In this document: one piece after another, positions 1-9,790 of the stretch
How positions within the stretch are numbered: the first letter of the stretch is position 1
Layout: each line of letters begins with the position of its first letter
Assembly (NCBI GenBank): GCA_030248135.1
Contig: JASANC010004302.1
Location: 22,091 to 86,090 of the forward strand
Source of the DNA: Theristus sp. LFF4_11
Lineage: Eukaryota > Nematoda > Chromadorea > Monhysterida > Xyalidae
Direction: 5' to 3'
Length of the DNA: 64,000 nt
Program-made: the position numbers and the translations under genes
Notes under the pieces: model-generated
Told to the model about the DNA's origin: nothing
The model's input: only the letters and a program-made list of their open reading frames with translations
Database searches by the model: none

Positions 1-1297
1 TAGTTTTAAAATTTAACGAATTTCAAGCATGATTAAACGGCTGAAATGGTCGTAAACCTCACCATTTTTGCACATTGAGAAATTTGAAACTGCTCTGTAG
101 GTGCGCCCAATGAATGAATTTGGCTGAATGTTTGCATGAAGATTTCTATTATACAGGGAAAACAGTGTACAAAAATTTGGACCGGGGACCAGTTGCATTC
201 CTGAGTTACAGCAGTTTTAATTTGAACTCAGGAAGAAAAAGTGGTCACATTCGAAAAAAAACTGAAGTTTGTCGATTCGCTAGCCATTCATTTTGCATTA
301 TCGCTCTAAACAAAGTAACAATATGTTTTTCAACCTCCGAAACACGTTGCTGCAATTAGTTTTAAAATTTAACAAATGTCAAGCATGATTAAACGGCTGA
401 AATGGTCGTAAACCTCACCATTTTTGCATATTGAGAAATTTGAAACTGCTCTGTAGGTGCGCCCAATGAATGAATTTGGCTGAATTTTTGCATGAAGGTT
501 TCTATTATACAGGGAAAACAGTGTACAAAAATTTGGACCGGGGACCAGTTGCATTCCTGAGTTACAGCAGTTTTAAGTTGAACTCAGGAAGAAAAAGAAA
601 AAAATGGTGAGGTTTACGACCATTTCAGCCGTTTAATCATGCTTGAAATTCATTAATATTTAAAACTAATTGCAGCAACGTATTTAGGAGGTTTAAAAAC
701 CTATTGTTACTTTGTTTAGAGCGATAAAAATGCAAAATGAATGGCTAGCGAATCGAAAAACTTCAGTTTTTTTTTCGAAAATGACCACTTTTTCTTCCTG
801 AGTTCAACTTAAAACTGCTGTAACTCAGGAATGCAACTGGTCCCCGGTCCAAATTTTTGTACACTGTTTTCCCTGTACAATAGGAACCTTCATGCAAACA
901 TTCAGCCAAATTCATTCATTAGGCGCACCTACAGAGCAGTTTCAAATTTCTCAATATGCAAAAATGGTGAGGTTTACGACAATTTCAGCCGTTTAATCAT
1001 GCTTGAAATTCGTTAAATTTTAAAACTAATTGCAGCAACGTGTTTATGAGGTTGAAAAACATATTGTTACTTTGTTTAGAGCGATAAAAATGCAAAATAA
1101 ATGGCTAGCGAATCGAAAAACTTCAGTTTTTTTCGAAAATGACCACTTTTTCTTCCTGAGTTGAACTTAAAACTGCTGTAACTCAGGAATGCAACTGGTC
1201 CCCGGTCCAAATTTTTGTACACTGTTTTCCCTGTATAATAGAAACCTTCATGCAAAAATTCAGCCAAATTCATTCATTGGGCGCACCTACAGAGCAT
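1..1297. repeat. ~356-bp satellite units in inverted arrangement
   Basis: A unit starting TAGTTTTAAAATTTAAC occupies 1-356 and restarts at 357. The second unit stops near 596. From about 602 the same sequence continues as its reverse complement: a partial unit to 668, a full unit 669-1028, and a partial unit 1029-1297. Units differ by scattered substitutions and small indels. The small ORFs of about 61 codons that recur on both strands are shadows of the repeat. This could be tandem satellite DNA with an inversion breakpoint near 600, or the end of a larger inverted repeat cut by the window edge. Confidence 0.9.
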
Positions 1298-1836
1298 TTT
1301 GAATTTTGAGAATTTTGTCAAAAAGCATCATGTTTAAACAGCTGCAGCAAACATGTGCAACATTCCTTCTTGACGAATTATAGCTCAGAAGTTAGCCCAA
1401 TATGTTGCCAATGTACGATTCAAATTTCAGCCAAATTCGTTTAACCACTAGCCAATGGTGGCAATTTTCCGAACATGCCTTAAAATTGGGGTCCAAAAAT
1501 GACCTCCTCCAAAAATAGGGTACCTCATTAAAAAGGCCACAGCGGACGTGTTTTTGGGCCGATTGGGCTGAAAATTCGTTTTTGACCTGCAAAATGAATA
1601 TACTTAACTGTGTTAAAATTTGAGTCAATTCGGAGACAAGTCAAAAATCTAGACTGTCCACTGTGGGGCGATTTTTCGGCGGAAGGCCTCATAAAGAGAT
1701 CTTATATGCAAGACTTTACGGTAATCATTTAACACGAGAGACGTGAAGTGACGTGACGTGTCGTATGCGCATTACGTCAGGCCTTAAGACAAAAACTGCA
1801 ATAACAACGTATAATAGGCTCCCATTTTAAAAGAAA
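1298..1836. other. Non-genic stretch, possibly diverged satellite
   Basis: AT-rich sequence continuing from the satellite. Phrases such as CAGCCAAATTC echo the satellite unit, so part of it may be a diverged copy. Near 1740-1780 there is a short run of GACGTGA-type pentamers, as also seen at 57513-57612. No convincing coding sequence is seen. Confidence 0.4.
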
Positions 1837-1998
1837 AAAAACCGCTGACCCATGACACAGACGAGCGGTTCAACAATGATCTTGAGCACACAGTCCAGCC
1901 CGTCGTCGGACATGTTCGCGATACACTCCAGTAGCACGTCCAGGAGGATGTTGGCCGTTCCACCTTCCGGTTTCTTTGATACGTCCTTCTCATTCATT
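1837..1998 (-). CDS. Possible single exon, unknown protein
   Basis: On the minus strand an ATG near 1998 opens about 54 codons that look more protein-like than the surroundings: an acidic-basic start (MNEKDVSKKPEGG) followed by a leucine/isoleucine/valine-rich amphipathic stretch containing CIANMSDDGLDCVLKIIVEP. The exon would end at a GT next to a T-run near 1837. No following exon is recognisable toward position 1, where satellite repeats lie. It may be the first exon of a gene displaced by the repeats, a remnant, or chance. No family was recognised. Confidence 0.22.
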
Positions 1999-3681
1999 TT
2001 TTTAAAATTGATTCTTTGATAGCGGCGGTGTTCAAAACATTGTTTGTTGTTGCAAGACTTTTGATGTTGCAAAATGACCAGCAAACGGCCAACTAGCTGG
2101 AATTATGTGAGATGAACAAAAAGTACTTTTGGTTGGCATTTGCAAAGGTTATATGGCATTTCAGTAGTTGTTTAAGCTGGTAAATTGTAACCTTTCTATA
2201 TCTATTAGCCAATTCCACATTTCCACCTGTTTACTCTCAGTTGAGCAAAAATATTGTAAACAATTTGATTGATGTTTCTTTTGTAAACAACAGCAACTCA
2301 ATTAGGAATGTGGGTATGTTTTGATGGTTGAAAGTTCTTGAAGTTCAAAAACGATCTTAATATGCTACATGGACGTTGCGTTTTGGCCCACAGTACTCTC
2401 AGCTACAGCTTCTTACATTAGCTTGATTTATGTACCTATAAAACAGAAAAATGCCAGCATGAACTGTAAACGACTACACAAAAACAAAACAGTCGTTGAA
2501 CTGACCTCAAAACAAAACTAACGTTAAAAGACAGTCGAACTTTATAAATGGGCTTCGTTAAATCTTTTAGTTTTCATGATATTCGTCAACAAATGATAAT
2601 GATGACGGCATGGCAAGTGGGGAGCGCAATGGCAGCAGACGCAAATTTCTCCATTTTGTTTCAACAAACAGAACCCATGGAAAATTGTGTCTGTTTGCAC
2701 AAAGACAGTTTCTGATGTTAGGCATTAGAGAAAAAACGGAAATTATTTCAACGACTAAACGAAGAAAATGCGCGAGGGACATTAGAAAGGCATTTGAAAC
2801 AAGCAACAATGTGTATATAACGGGCTATGAAAATGTCTGTAAATTCAAAAAACAGCGTTTTGTTCAAAAGATCAAACCACCGAAAGCGGAAGTTTTCCAT
2901 TCAGTCGTCAGAAAACCAAAATGCAACTACCAACAAACTACTTACATGCACACTCCAGATTGAAAGAAAAATGAAAACTAATTGAATATTGACGCTAACA
3001 TGGAACATGTCTTTACTGAGCGAGCAGTAACGGGCATGCACAGCTTTATCGAACAAATGAAGCACTTTACTGTAAAGCTTTTCAAAACAAAACAAAAACT
3101 ACTTTCATTGAAAACCATTCTAAGAGTCATATAGTTGCACAAAGCGAACTACATTTTTGCACACATGACTCAAAATAAAGTACCGCTAGCCTATTGGTGA
3201 GGTGTATGGGTGGGTGGCCTCATGAGGGTTGCGCGCGTTTTATTCGGCGAAAATTTTTTCTCCGGTCCTTTTTCATAAAAAAAGCCACCACGACAACATC
3301 TAATGACATGCCACTGCTGCAGAGTGATTGCATTGCAACACGCATGAGACCAGGAAAAGTTCTTTCAAGACGGGGTTGTCCATTGGTCCATGTACTGGTC
3401 TCGTTCTAAAACTGTCGAAGAAGTGTCCAAAGTCAGGACCTGAAATTCATTCGGGCGCTCTACCACGCAAATCTAACCTTTGACCCCAAACAGATAAAAC
3501 AAAAAAAACAATAAAGTTCATAAAAACATTTTCAAACAGTTCTTCTCAGCCAATTGCAACAAAGTGACGTCGTCACAGATTGTACAAAAAAGTGAACTAG
3601 AAATTCTCCAACTTCTAAACATTAAAGTGACACAAATTCACCCAACCCAGACATGAAAACATGCAACAAGATACATGTATA

Positions 3682-3803
3682 CCGTATTACCCCAAAAACG
3701 GGGGGATAAACGTCAGGATTTAGGGGGGGGGGTGTGGGGGGGGGGGGGGGGGGGGGGGGGGGTAAAAGGGGGGGGGGTGGGGGAGGAAAAGTTTTTGTTG
3801 TTT

Positions 3804-3886
<83 letters not shown>
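3682..3886 (+). mobile_element. Truncated poly-C/G MITE (family C)
   Basis: The sequence TA-CCGTATTACC at 3680-3691 matches the terminal repeat of the complete family C elements at 19732, 45168 and 57932. It runs into G homopolymers totalling about 150 bases, interrupted by one short AAAAGTTTTTGTTG island. The opposite terminus is not found, so the copy is truncated or mis-assembled. Proline-rich and glycine-rich ORFs here are translations of the homopolymer. Confidence 0.6.
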
Positions 3887-3887
<1 letters not shown>

Positions 3888-4316
3888 ATTCCTGTTTTTC
3901 TTGTAGCGCTGAAAGCACCATTTCAATCTTGCAACAAAAAATGGAGCGCGCGGGTGTTTACAAAGACAAAAACTTTACTCCCCGGTTTACTCCGTGTAGC
4001 CAGCCACCGAATTTCAAATGACATGGGTGAATTTTGATTGGAACTTACAGCGCACCACAACTATATGCACTTCTTGTTGGCGTGACACACATTAATATGT
4101 ATACACATCTCATAAATAATTATTTGAAACACGAGCTGACAGACAGAGTAAATAAAGACCGGCGCTACGCTAACGTTAGCAATGTAGTTACGATACGGCT
4201 GAATTTTTGTATCACACACACACACACACGAGATATGACAGAGTTTAGCAACGTCCATTCAAGAAAGAAAGTACATGGTCGAAGACAAAAAAAACACTAG
4301 GCTCGCTCAAATAGTA

Positions 4317-4520
4317 CGGTTTCGTACCGTAATACATAGGTCTCGACACGATCATAAAGCAACACATCACTGTAAGGAGTGATGTGATTGACGTCGGAAA
4401 GGATAAGAACGAAATTGGATTGTTTGAAATACATTATCTCCCCTGCCAATCAAGGAAGAATCGTCTGTGTAGTGAGTGAGATCGTGTCGAGACCAGCATG
4501 GCGGTTACCGTACTACGTGC
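4317..4520. mobile_element. Inverted-repeat element (MITE-like)
   Basis: The arms GGTCTCGACACGATC (near 4341) and GATCGTGTCGAGACC (near 4480) are exact reverse complements. The outer ends also resemble one another (TACGGTTTCGTACCGTA and GGTTACCGTACTA). Inside, ACATCACT and AGTGATGT form a second small hairpin. No ORF. Nonautonomous DNA transposon structure is likely; no second copy was noticed in the window. Confidence 0.5.
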
Positions 4521-5196
4521 CCCCTCAGTTGTGCATTTCCACCGTACTTTATCCTAAAACCCTGCTAAACTATTGTCACAGTTCGTAAGTAGAAATCATA
4601 CACGTCTAAGGGGGGTGTGGTAATTATCACATTCTGGCTGTGGTGCTAATTTGGACAGAAGTAGCTAGGCCCGGCCCGACACAGAATTGGAAGGTTTATG
4701 AAAAAAACCAAAGCTGAAACCGTTGTTTACCAAAAACCGCGATAAATCCACTACAAGTGAGCGCATTATTTCGTGGTTCTCTAATTATTTTCAAAACTGA
4801 ACCGCCACAGGGGAACTGCAACCAAAAAACCGCTCATGCATACCGGTGGTGTGAACTGTTTTTATGTTGCTTGTAAAAATTTCATTTAGTTTCTTGGTGT
4901 TGTTGCTCTCGGTGTCCTAGTTCCATGAGCCCTGCGACAGACAACTGAGCAAACAAACAGTGAGCCACAAATCTTTTTCCGAATTCCGTGCGCATGTGTT
5001 GCAGAATATGAAAAAAAATTATAAAGCTAACACAATTTGAAATTTGACAAAAAACTTGTAACAGTCAGTAAGCCAAAAATTTGCAATGTTTTTTGACAAG
5101 ATTTTGATTGCTACCGGGTATTTTTTGTACCACAACAAAAGTCGACATAATTGTCTTCAAAAAAAAGAAATTTCGACGAGTTTGAGAAATGCAACG

Positions 5197-6598
5197 TCAT
5201 AATTTTCTGCCGTTTATTGAGCGCAGTTGATTTTTCGGCAGTTTGTCAAAGATGAGCAAACCAGCAGCGCGCTCGATGCTCTCCAGCGGTGTCTAAGAAG
5301 AGTGTTGATTCCAGCGCTTGGGGTTACATCCGGGGTTAGGGGTTGAATTTTTCTGTTCACGCCAGAAAAATACGCAAGCCATTAATTCCTGCCGTCTTTT
5401 TGGTCTTCCACCACAGAAACTGATTGCATTCGAAATGACCTACATTACACACGAACTCAAACTTATGGGTAATCAGCTGATTGGCTGGTGATCGCGTTAC
5501 GCATGTGCTTTACGTGGAAGTGGAGCCTGCGTCACCAATCAATCAGCAAATAGCCCATAATTTAGAGTTCGACTGTGCTACATTGTGCCGTGAACTGATG
5601 AACACGACGAAATAGTATAATTTCAAAATTCCACAGTATTCTGAGGTCTGACTCACATAAAACTTCATTAACGGTGTCTCGTCCGGTATCGACTGATTCG
5701 GCAGCACAAAGCATTCTAAGTCGAATGTTCTGTCGTTCGATTCGACCAGTAAAACTTTGAAGAAATGCGTAGGCACCGCGACGTGTTGCTTGCCTGCGTA
5801 AAAAACCGTTTTTTTTTCGGGTTCCTCTTTCTTGAAAATCTACCTGTAAACGTTTTTTATGAGACCCCAAATTGAGGCATCGTTTTCTTGCCGTCTATTC
5901 ACCGACGGGCTGCTATCCATTTTTCTGAAACCGAATTAGCTAAAAGCTACGAAAAAAAAACCGACAGCGGCATTCATGAAGCAGTATTTGGCGACGCATA
6001 GCTATGCGTCACTAACCACTGCTTCATGAATGCCCCCGTAAAACAATCGGATTTCGTAACAGCAAAACTAAACCATGAATTTGGTTATTATTTGAAAAAA
6101 AAACAGCTAAACTAATCAAAACTCAAAAAAACTAACCAATCACTTGATAACGCACGTAAAGTTTCCCATCGGCTTCCTGTCGCGGCAAATAAAGCGGCCC
6201 CGTACAAATGTAGACGTTCGGGTTTTTCCGGGCTAAACTGCGGATGTATTTTTCTAATTGGTTCCATTTGTCTCGGTTGAAGCCGTGACCGACCTGAAAT
6301 TGAACACGAAAACGTCAAGAATGAAAAAAACGTTCATTTTTCGCAGCAAAAGAACACCTACAAATACAAAATAGGAAAGGCACCGCGCTCAACAGTCAGT
6401 CACGTGAGAAACCAGTAGAGAGAACAGAGCAACAAGCCTTGATGGGACAAAAAAAACACTTTAATGTCAGTGGTAATCAATCTGCAAAACATTGTTGGAA
6501 AACCCCACTGCAAGCCAATCGAATGAACTGTCTGTTATTAATTTTGGATGCTCCAACCAATCAGTCGATCAAACCACAATTTCCAATCAACCACAGAT

Positions 6599-6684
<86 letters not shown>

Positions 6685-6735
6685 GAATCAATCAATCAAT
6701 CAATCAATGAATCAATCAATCAATCAATCAATCAC

Positions 6736-6766
<31 letters not shown>

Positions 6767-6767
6767 C

Positions 6768-6819
<52 letters not shown>

Positions 6820-6837
6820 GCAATCAATCAACAAACA

Positions 6838-6890
<53 letters not shown>

Positions 6891-6911
6891 CAATCAATCA
6901 ATTAATCAATC

Positions 6912-6952
<41 letters not shown>

Positions 6953-8336
6953 CAATCGATCCTCACCTGTGGCGCCATGTTGCTGAGGAGGAACGTCTGT
7001 TGAATGGCGTTCTGCGAACGTCGGTGGTTGCCAGCTGGTGCCATGTGGCCTCGGTCGTAGCCACTGGCCTGTCAGCGGGGATGAAAAATCAGCAAAATCA
7101 GCAACATCAGCAACACTCTGTTATTCTTGTGGCTGTTCACCACGGAAAACTGTCGCACCGATTTAGCAAAGGTTATAGAAATAGTATGGGGGTAAAGCGG
7201 GTATGCAGTGGTTATACGGTGGGGTGGGGTGGGGGTTAGCAACAAACCATCAGTTGCTGCCATCGTAGTGTAAAAACAAAAAAAAAATATCGAGCTGCTT
7301 ATAAGACCAAAATCGTGAACCTCCGCCTTCTCACCTTGTAATCAGCGTTCATCGATCGAAAATACGGATGAATTGAATTGTCCTCCGTGAATTGACATTT
7401 GCTTCTGTCGACTTCTTTCGCGTACTCCAGGCGATCAGGAGTCAGATGTTCAAACACCCAATGTACTGTTCTGGAAGAACGAATGAAAGAACTTTGATTT
7501 TGACTTTGAACAACGTTTGAATTGAGAAATTCTCCCGTTTTTTTGCTCATGTAACTACAATGCATGTAGTTGGGATTTGGGAAAAAACCATTTTTTTTGC
7601 AAAAAATGAGAAAAGAACCATTTTACCATAACAAATGAAATAAAAACAAACAAACACAAGCGCAATTAAAACCGCCAACAACAAAACGAATCAAAAACGA
7701 CAAACCGATTTCTCCTATCATACGACAGAACGAAGTCTTCAAACGTGCGCAGGTTGTCGAAGCCCGGATAGCCAAAGCGCATGATCTCCGACGCTCTGCT
7801 TGGACCGGGCTGCTTCGAACCGTGACCGTCCAACGTTGGAACCAGTGTTGCGCCCGGAAGAGCTGGAGGTTGGGTCTGCAACAGAATCAGTTTGAAATTG
7901 TCGTTTTTGAAAGTTGAAAACGTTTGTCAATTTTGTTTCTGGTGATGACTCGATGTTTTGCTGGTTGGATTATAATGGTGGTCAGTCAAACTCTGTATAA
8001 GTTCTAGGTAAAAAGCTGATTGGCTGGTGATCACGTGACGCACGTTTCCTGTGCAGGACAGACTCCGCCTCCACAGTAATTCGCCGACAGGAAAGCATGC
8101 ATCACGAACCAATCAGCTGATTGATAGCGTTTAGTTTGGAGTTCCACTGATCGCAAAAAAAATCTCCACAAGAACGCGACCGGTGGGTGAGTGGTCGCAG
8201 CGTCAGCCCGAGCGATCAGCGGCACCGACAAAAACCGCAATCGATTGCGAAATCGCTCATTGTCCGCACCAATGAGAAAGCCGACGCCAGCCGAGCAGCC
8301 AATCAACGAGGCGTGTTTGAAAAACGGCGTTCGCAT
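5197..8336 (-). CDS. endog: Endonuclease G, mitochondrial
   Basis: Seven exons (minus): 8336-8181, 7875-7706, 7470-7335, 7068-6967, 6293-6137, 5793-5657, 5292-5197, giving 317 residues with all phases consistent. The product is a DNA/RNA-nonspecific beta-beta-alpha-metal nuclease of the mitochondrial intermembrane space, linked in animals to DNA degradation in apoptosis and to paternal mtDNA removal. Residues 1-52 are basic and hydrophobic, like an import and anchor sequence. The core starts with RFGYPGF, then WVFEHLTP. The signature DRGHMAP puts the catalytic His at residue 162, and the metal-ligand Asn lies in HGFNRDKW at about residue 194. Further family blocks are CTGPLYLP, VPTHFFKVLL and PLESIERAAGLL. 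Length matches the family (about 300). The exon 1 donor (GTCGCG) is weak; the other junctions are ordinary. Introns hold two family B MITEs, one family A MITE and an AATC microsatellite. Confidence 0.93.
5452..5576. mobile_element. Family B MITE copy in EndoG intron 6
   Basis: Short element with arms reading GAACTCAAACTTATGG / CATAATTTAGAGTTC and an internal CAGCTGATTGGCTGGTGATC / GATTGGTGACGC pair. It belongs to the same family as copies at 7983, 9295, 49040 and 61989. It lies wholly inside the last EndoG intron. Confidence 0.75.
5969..6034. mobile_element. Family A palindromic MITE in EndoG intron 5
   Basis: A 66-bp near-perfect palindrome: GGCATTCATGAAGCAGT at the left, ACTGCTTCATGAATGCC at the right, and GACGCATAGCTATGCGTC at the centre. 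Related copies are at 33066, 42715 and 49983. Confidence 0.85.
6601..6956. repeat. (AATC)n microsatellite in EndoG intron 4
   Basis: About 350 bases of AATC tetramers with occasional variants such as AATG and AACA. It sits immediately downstream of the EndoG exon carrying the catalytic DRGH motif (6967-7068). Long Ser-Ile-Asn-Gln repeat ORFs on the plus strand are artefacts of this tract. Confidence 0.95.
7983..8149. mobile_element. Family B MITE copy in EndoG intron 1
   Basis: Arms CAGTCAAACTC and GAGTTCCACTGA at the ends, then AGCTGATTGGCTGGTGATCA matched by CATCACGAACCAATCAGCTG on the other side. The internal region has the TCCTGTGCAGGACAGACTCC signature of the family. It lies between EndoG exons 1 and 2. 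Confidence 0.8.
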
Positions 8337-9790
8337 GTCTGGGTGGAAAGTCAGTCGCACGGTGATTGGTCGTACCAACGTTATAGCAGCCAATCACGTT
8401 TCAAGCGGAGTTTCAGGTTTTTTTGAACTTTACATTTTTGTGCCGAACAACGATTGGTTCTTTCACGAGTTCCAGATAACAGAAAAAAGAGTGAAACGCG
8501 AGATACACGGGTTGAATGCAACGTTTTTTTGCAGCAAACAACATGAAACGGTTGACGATCAAATCCAAATCCGACGCTTCCAACTTTTCTTTATTGAGTC
8601 ACCAATTTTCATCTATCAATCAATTACTGGTATCACAAAAAAACAAAAACAATAAAAAATCACACAGAAAAAGACCGGCACAGACGGACCATAAAGTTTG
8701 TAATTTTAAATCAATGAAAAAATAACCCGCAATCACTTGATCAAAAAAGCTGCAAAAAATCACACGGAGTCACCCTTTTCAAACGGAACTTTCAGATGAA
8801 CTGCTGGTAATAACTGAATGGCAAATAATACCGAAGCAGAAAAAACTCATTTCGACACTGAATTCTGGAGGTTTTTCTGCAAAAATTCCAGTGCCAAGCA
8901 AAAAATCAAGTGAACTAAGTTGTGGAACTCACACAGCCATGAAGAAAACCGACACAAACAAACTCGAATGATCAAAAACCCGCTTCAGTTATTTGAAAGA
9001 CATCAGAATATCAGTTGATAAAAAATCGAGACTCTCAATCAACCGGAATGGCAATCTAGCAGGCATCGAGTTGTCAAAAACCGATATTAAAATGGAAAAA
9101 AGTAAGTTTCAGGATTTCATATTTTTTCGCCCTCGAAATTCCTCGTAAGCGACAAACAAGTGCATTTTGTGATTTGGAGCTATTTGAAAGACAACAGAAT
9201 ATCAGTGAAGGAAAGCATTCGAGACTTTCATTCAACGAAGCTCTGGCAGGCATCGGATTATCAACACAAACAATAATAGTGCATGATCTTTACACAGTCA
9301 AACTCTAAATTCTGTGCTATCAGCTGATTGGTTGGTGATCATGTGCTTTCTGTGCAGGCATTGCAGTGGAGGTGGAGTCTGTCCTGCGCACAGAAAGCAT
9401 GCATCACGTGTGCACCAACCAATTAGCTGACAGTCTATAATTCAGAGTTCAACGCCGATTTTGTTGACAGCATAAGGGAGAACTGGGAATGAAAGAAACA
9501 GGAAGACGGTGGAAAATGTACCACCAGTAACGGAGAAGAACAAGAAAGACAGCCGAAAAGAAGACAGTACAGAAAGTATAAAAACAACCAGGTAAAAAAA
9601 GGATCAAATGATTCCTAGTGAGCCCGACAAAAACAAACAACAACAGCACACACAAAAACAATTTGAGTCTTTTGAACTGTTTGTTTCACCCACTTCCTTC
9701 ATGAAATATACACCTCAAACAATAACTCAAAACACTCTAATCAATCAACTACGCTGAAGCAAAAACTTTGACAATAAAAATTTCCGCCGA
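8337..9790. other. Intergenic, EndoG 5' side
   Basis: The interval between the EndoG start codon (8336) and the last MADF-BESS codon (9791), both genes on the minus strand. It should contain the EndoG promoter and the MADF-BESS 3' UTR. It includes a family B MITE (9295-9453). No motif distinctive enough to be called a promoter was seen. Confidence 0.55.
9295..9453. mobile_element. Family B MITE, intergenic copy
   Basis: A well-preserved copy: CAGTCAAACTCTAAATTC at the left and ATTCAGAGTTCAA at the right. ATCAGCTGATTGGTTGGTGA is paired with GCACCAACCAATTAGCTGA, and TGTGCTTTCTGTGCAGG with CGCACAGAAAGCATG. Length is about 160 bp. Confidence 0.85.

Larger units (their letters stand above)
2085..5196. 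other. Intergenic region with repeats, no supported gene
   Basis: About 3.1 kb upstream of position 5197, where the EndoG gene ends. It holds a truncated poly-G element (3682-3886), a short CA run near 4214-4228, and an inverted-repeat element (4317-4520). ORFs of up to about 120 codons exist here, but they lack recognisable domains or splice context. Confidence 0.6.

Noticed and set aside
2610..2963. 117-codon plus-strand ORF
   Set aside because: No domain, no splice context and AT-rich composition equal to its surroundings.
3622..4037. Poly-Pro and poly-Gly ORFs
   Set aside because: They are produced by G/C homopolymers of a truncated family C element.
6439..7239. 266-codon ORF rich in Ser-Ile-Asn-Gln
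   Set aside because: It is a translation of the AATC microsatellite and runs antisense across an EndoG exon with clear family motifs.
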